The notes beneath the pieces are model-generated. The model was not told the DNA's origin and did no database searches. It saw only the letters and a list, made by a program, of their open reading frames with translations. Source: CAYZPW01 sp964480475 (GTDB lineage Bacteria; B130-G9). From it: a stretch of 17,846 nt of DNA. Numbering within the stretch: position 1 is the stretch's first letter; every line of letters begins with the position of its first letter. Location of the stretch: positions 1-17,846 of the forward strand of contig CAYZPW010000076.1 in NCBI GenBank assembly GCA_964480475.1. Direction: 5' to 3'. The position numbers and the translations under genes were made by a program. Shown here one piece after another: positions 15,369-17,846 of this stretch.

Positions 15369-15968
15369 TTAACCCTCCTCTTGAGAAATCAATTCGAGAC
15401 CCGTCTGCTCCGTCATCTCGTCCGGCCGCGGAAGGCTATCCAAATCCGAAAGACCAAAGTGATCGAGAAACTTGTCAGTCGTTGCTAGCAGGAGCGGCCT
15501 CCCTGGCGCTTTCTTTCGCCCCTTGACCGTTACCAGACCATGCTTAAGCAGACCCCGAACCACGCCGGCCGAATCAACGCCTCGAACGTAGTCAATCTGA
15601 GAAATGGTCACCGGCTGTTGATAAGCGATTATCGAGAGAACCTCAAGACTGGCCTTCGAGAGCGATACCTTGCGCCTTTTCGTAAAGAACTTCTCAATCC
15701 AGGACGCATATTGTGCCCGCGTGGTCATCTTGAAGCCGCCGCCGATCTCCACGATCTGAAGCGAGCTCGGCGCCTTCTCATAACGCTCCCAAAGCGACGA
15801 AAGAGCATTCCTTATCTCCTCCTCGGGGACCTTCCGCCCAAAAAGCCCCGAAAGCTGCTCGTGCGACACAGGATCGGTCGCCGCGAACAAAATCGCCTCA
15901 ATCACCATGCGCAGCGTATTCGCATCCAGCGAAGACGCCAGCCTTTGCTCCTCTCCACTAATTCCCAT
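15369..15968 (-). CDS. scpB: Condensin subunit ScpB
   Basis: Winged-helix kite subunit that binds ScpA and SMC in the chromosome-condensing complex. From the ATG at 15968 it is 199 residues; the frame extends four codons to a TTG at 15980, but that codon is only about 2 nt from the GGGG run, so I prefer the ATG. Family segments are VIEAILFAATDPVSHEQL (first winged helix), the LEVLSIIAYQQPVTISQID stretch (second winged helix), IDYVRGVDSAGVVRGLL, and GRKKAPGRPLLLATT, all characteristic. It follows scpA, but with a 234-bp gap occupied by a palindromic repeat element, which is unusual for this normally tight pair. Confidence 0.95.
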   Translation of the reverse strand: MGISGEEQRLASSLDANTLRMVIEAILFAATDPVSHEQLSGLFGRKVPEEEIRNALSSLWERYEKAPSSLQIVEIGGGFKMTTRAQYASWIEKFFTKRRKVSLSKASLEVLSIIAYQQPVTISQIDYVRGVDSAGVVRGLLKHGLVTVKGRKKAPGRPLLLATTDKFLDHFGLSDLDSLPRPDEMTEQTGLELISQEEG

Positions 15969-16036
15969 CAATGTATCCAAATCCCCTTTAGAAATGTCGG
16001 CTTAGGAGACTGAGTCATGATTACGCGCGGTGGTAT

Positions 16037-16143
16037 GTAGGAGCGCGGTCTTAAGACCACGCCCGTCCTAATTGATTGCCTGTTCAACGGTCCCACATCC
16101 GATTGGATCAATAACAGCGGGCGGGTCTGAGACCGCGCCCCTA
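16037..16143. repeat. Dispersed palindromic element, copy B (REPIN/MITE-like)
   Basis: Left arm 16037-16065 contains the perfect 12-bp palindrome GGTCTTAAGACC (16047-16058). Right arm 16118-16143 is the exact reverse complement of 26 nt of copy A (807-832). The spacer (16066-16117) is 52 nt, as in copy A, and its reverse complement matches copy A's spacer at 28 of 52 positions, including a shared ATCAATT block. So copy B is a homologue of copy A in the opposite orientation. It sits in the gap between scpA and scpB and would be transcribed in their message. Confidence 0.85.
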
Positions 16144-16202
16144 AAAGAACATGCAAATACCCGTGATTCAAATCCATTTCGATCACTCGAGGGCCCGCTC
16201 CG

Positions 16203-17036
16203 CTAAACCGGCGTGAGCTCAAGAGAACCGCTCTCTGGCTCAACGCCCAGCTCAAGCCGAAGCTTCTCGACGTCGGCCTCACCCAACAGCTTGAGCCTTA
16301 TCTTGAACGAATTCCGGCGCTGAAAAGCGGCCACGAGCGAGAACTTGACCAGCTCTAAGAGCGCAAGAAAGAATGCTAACTTCTCCTCAACGTCGCGGGC
16401 GTGCGAAAAGACCTCACGCATCGAGGCCGACTGCTTTTCCTTCAATATCCCGACCATCTTAACGACCGTCTCCGCAATCGAATACTTCTCCCGCGAAATA
16501 TACTGAACCTGGTCCGCCTCGTCCCGCGTCAGCAATCCCACAAACGAAAGCGCCAAATCGACGACGCTCGCGCCGACTATATCGTCCTCCTCTTTCTCCG
16601 CATACTCGCAGGAATCGCCAGAAAACCACAACGCACGCCGGCTTTGCTCCTTCTCCGCGAGCCCCTCAGCCATCGCCCGCGCCTCCTCATACTGAAGTAT
16701 CCGCTGAACCAGAACCGCCGACGGCTGGGCAAGCTCATCCTCGAGCTCGTCGTCCTCGAATGAACCAGGCAGCAGAAGCCGAGATTTCAGATACAGCAAG
16801 TTCGCCGTCAGAAGCATCGCCTCCCCAGCAGCATCGAGATCGTGGGCTCTCTTGGTCAAGAACTTGGCTAGATTCTTCACGATGCCCAAAACCGAGATAG
16901 AAAGCAGGTCGAGCTCCTCCTGCTTGACCAGATACACAAAGAGGTCCAGCGGGCCAGAGTAGTTCTGAACGTGAACCCGAAACTCAGATGCAGGTTGATG
17001 TAGGGGCGTTGCTTGCCCCGCCCTATTCCCTACCAA
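16203..17036 (-). CDS. scpA: Condensin subunit ScpA with repeat-derived N-terminus
   Basis: Kleisin that bridges SMC heads and binds ScpB. 277 residues. The conserved domain begins around residue 19 with FRVHVQNYSGPLDLFVYLVK, then EELDLLSISV. The middle is variable and acidic, and the C-terminal winged helix contains FLALLELVKFSLVAAFQRR. The only plausible start is the TTG at 17036: no ATG, GTG or TTG in frame lies between it and the conserved core. This TTG overlaps the trpS stop (TTGGTAG), with GGAAGG upstream inside trpS. About residues 5-13 (RAGQATPLH) are encoded by a dispersed repeat unit at 16999-17023, so the N-terminal extension seems to come from a repeat insertion. Coupled to trpS. 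Confidence 0.93.
   Translation of the reverse strand: MVGNRAGQATPLHQPASEFRVHVQNYSGPLDLFVYLVKQEELDLLSISVLGIVKNLAKFLTKRAHDLDAAGEAMLLTANLLYLKSRLLLPGSFEDDELEDELAQPSAVLVQRILQYEEARAMAEGLAEKEQSRRALWFSGDSCEYAEKEEDDIVGASVVDLALSFVGLLTRDEADQVQYISREKYSIAETVVKMVGILKEKQSASMREVFSHARDVEEKLAFFLALLELVKFSLVAAFQRRNSFKIRLKLLGEADVEKLRLELGVEPESGSLELTPV
16999..17023. repeat. Diverged half-unit of the palindromic repeat, inside scpA
   Basis: The sequence begins GTAGGGGCG like the arms of copies A and B and ends in CCCGCCC, with a changed centre (TTGCTTGCC instead of CGGTCTCAGA). GGGGC and GCCCC can form a short stem. It is unpaired: I see no opposite arm nearby. It lies 7 nt from the trpS stop and is read in frame as codons of scpA. 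Confidence 0.65.
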
Positions 17037-17846
17037 AGGCCCACCGCCTTCCGGACCTCGCGCATCGTCGCGTCGGCCGCCGCGCTCGCCGCCTCCCGGC
17101 CCTTACGCAGCACCGCGTCCAGATAGCCCGGATCGCCCTCAATCCGCCTCCTAATCTCCCGCGGCCCCGAAAGCGCCTCGATCACGTTCTCCGTCAGCAT
17201 CTTCTTGCAGTCAACGCACCCAATTGAGGCATCTGCGCACTCGGCCTTGGTCCTCGCGTTGGTCTCCGCGTCTGTAAAGCACTTGTGAAATTCATAAACG
17301 TTGCACTTATCGGCGTCGCCGGGGTCTGCGCGCCTCTTCCGCTCGGGATTGCTGAACATCGTCGCAATCTTTTTGCGCAAAACGTCCGGCCCGTCGGACA
17401 TATATATACAATTGTTGTATGAGTTGCTCATCTTCCGACCGTCAGTGCCCGGCAGGTTCGGCGTCTTGGCATGCAGCGTCTTGGGGACCGGAAACACCTC
17501 GCCATAAAGCCGATTGAACCCCCGCGCAACTTCACGTGTGAGCTCAACGTGTGAAGCCTGGTCGAGGCCGACGGGAACTGCGTGTGCCCGATACATGAGG
17601 ATATCTGCCGCCTGAAGGACGGGGTATCCGAGAAAGCCGAGCGTAACCAACGAGTGCGTCTCGTCCTCGCGCAGATGCTGCTTGTAGGTCGGAACGCGAT
17701 ATAGCCGGCCGAGCTGCGAGAACATCGAGAAGAGAACGTAAAGCTCCGAGTGCGCCGGTATCTGCGACTGAACGAAGAGGTGGCTCTTTTCTGGGTCAAG
17801 CCCGATGCTGAGCCAGTCGATGAATATCTCGCGGCTGTATTCCGCC
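17030..17846 (-). CDS. trpS: Tryptophanyl-tRNA synthetase, C-terminal part (5' truncated)
   Basis: Charges tRNA-Trp in the cytoplasm. The frame stays open through base 17845 at the window edge, so 271 residues are visible and roughly 60 N-terminal residues (including the HIGH region) are missing. Visible class I TrpRS segments are DWLSIGLDPEKSHLFVQSQ, FSMFSQLGRLYRVPTYK, a DILMYRAHAVPVGLDQASHVEL stretch, and the KMSKS-type loop DGRKMSNS (visible residues 135-142). A GCVDCKK motif near the C-terminus is common in bacterial TrpRS. The methionine at 17725 is internal, not a start. The stop TAG overlaps the scpA start, which implies coupling. Confidence 0.97.
   Translation of the reverse strand, partial: AEYSREIFIDWLSIGLDPEKSHLFVQSQIPAHSELYVLFSMFSQLGRLYRVPTYKQHLREDETHSLVTLGFLGYPVLQAADILMYRAHAVPVGLDQASHVELTREVARGFNRLYGEVFPVPKTLHAKTPNLPGTDGRKMSNSYNNCIYMSDGPDVLRKKIATMFSNPERKRRADPGDADKCNVYEFHKCFTDAETNARTKAECADASIGCVDCKKMLTENVIEALSGPREIRRRIEGDPGYLDAVLRKGREAASAAADATMREVRKAVGLW

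Noticed and set aside
17723..17725. Start of trpS at the ATG at 17725
   Set aside because: Conserved TrpRS sequence continues upstream of it to the window edge, so this methionine is internal.

Overview
This window comes from a Gram-negative (diderm) bacterium of middling-to-high GC. It encodes Kdo and heptose enzymes for lipopolysaccharide, an outer-membrane secretin and a lipoprotein signal. The gene order, a fused PilM-PilN protein, a beta-helix protein ending in a DMGYHYP-type motif and dispersed GTAGGGGCG palindromes resemble uncultivated candidate phyla more than Proteobacteria. I cannot assign a phylum from the sequence alone.

Layout. Bases 1-765 (+) hold the C-terminal end of a large exported parallel beta-helix protein. 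Bases 766-1010 are non-coding and carry a 106-bp palindromic repeat element. Bases 1011-10916 (-) hold an eight-gene envelope locus, read from right to left: GspG-type pseudopilin, PilB/GspE ATPase, PilC/GspF platform protein, a second GspG-type pseudopilin, a fused PilM-PilN, a PilO-like protein, a membrane-anchored PEGA-domain protein, and a lipoprotein secretin. A 354-bp divergent gap follows, then an isochorismatase-family hydrolase on + (11271-11873). Bases 11922-17846 (-) hold a compact housekeeping run, in transcription order trpS (5' end outside the window), scpA, scpB, rfaE1, kdsB and pyrG. A second copy of the repeat element lies between scpA and scpB, and a diverged half-copy forms the 5' end of scpA.

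How the genes fit together. The eight-gene locus has the core of a type IV pilus or type II secretion machine: ATPase, inner-membrane platform, actin-like PilM with PilN and PilO, pseudopilins, and secretin. It lacks PilP/GspC, minor pseudopilins, prepilin peptidase and a retraction ATPase within the window. The PEGA protein sits where PilP or GspC would be expected. In the housekeeping run, PyrG makes CTP and KdsB uses CTP to activate Kdo. RfaE1 phosphorylates heptose for the LPS core, ScpA and ScpB belong to the SMC condensin, and TrpS charges tRNA-Trp.

The most notable points are the homologous inverted repeat elements and their in-frame use at the scpA start, the PilM-PilN fusion, the PEGA protein in the PilP/GspC slot, the lipobox on the secretin, and hairpins after both pseudopilin genes.
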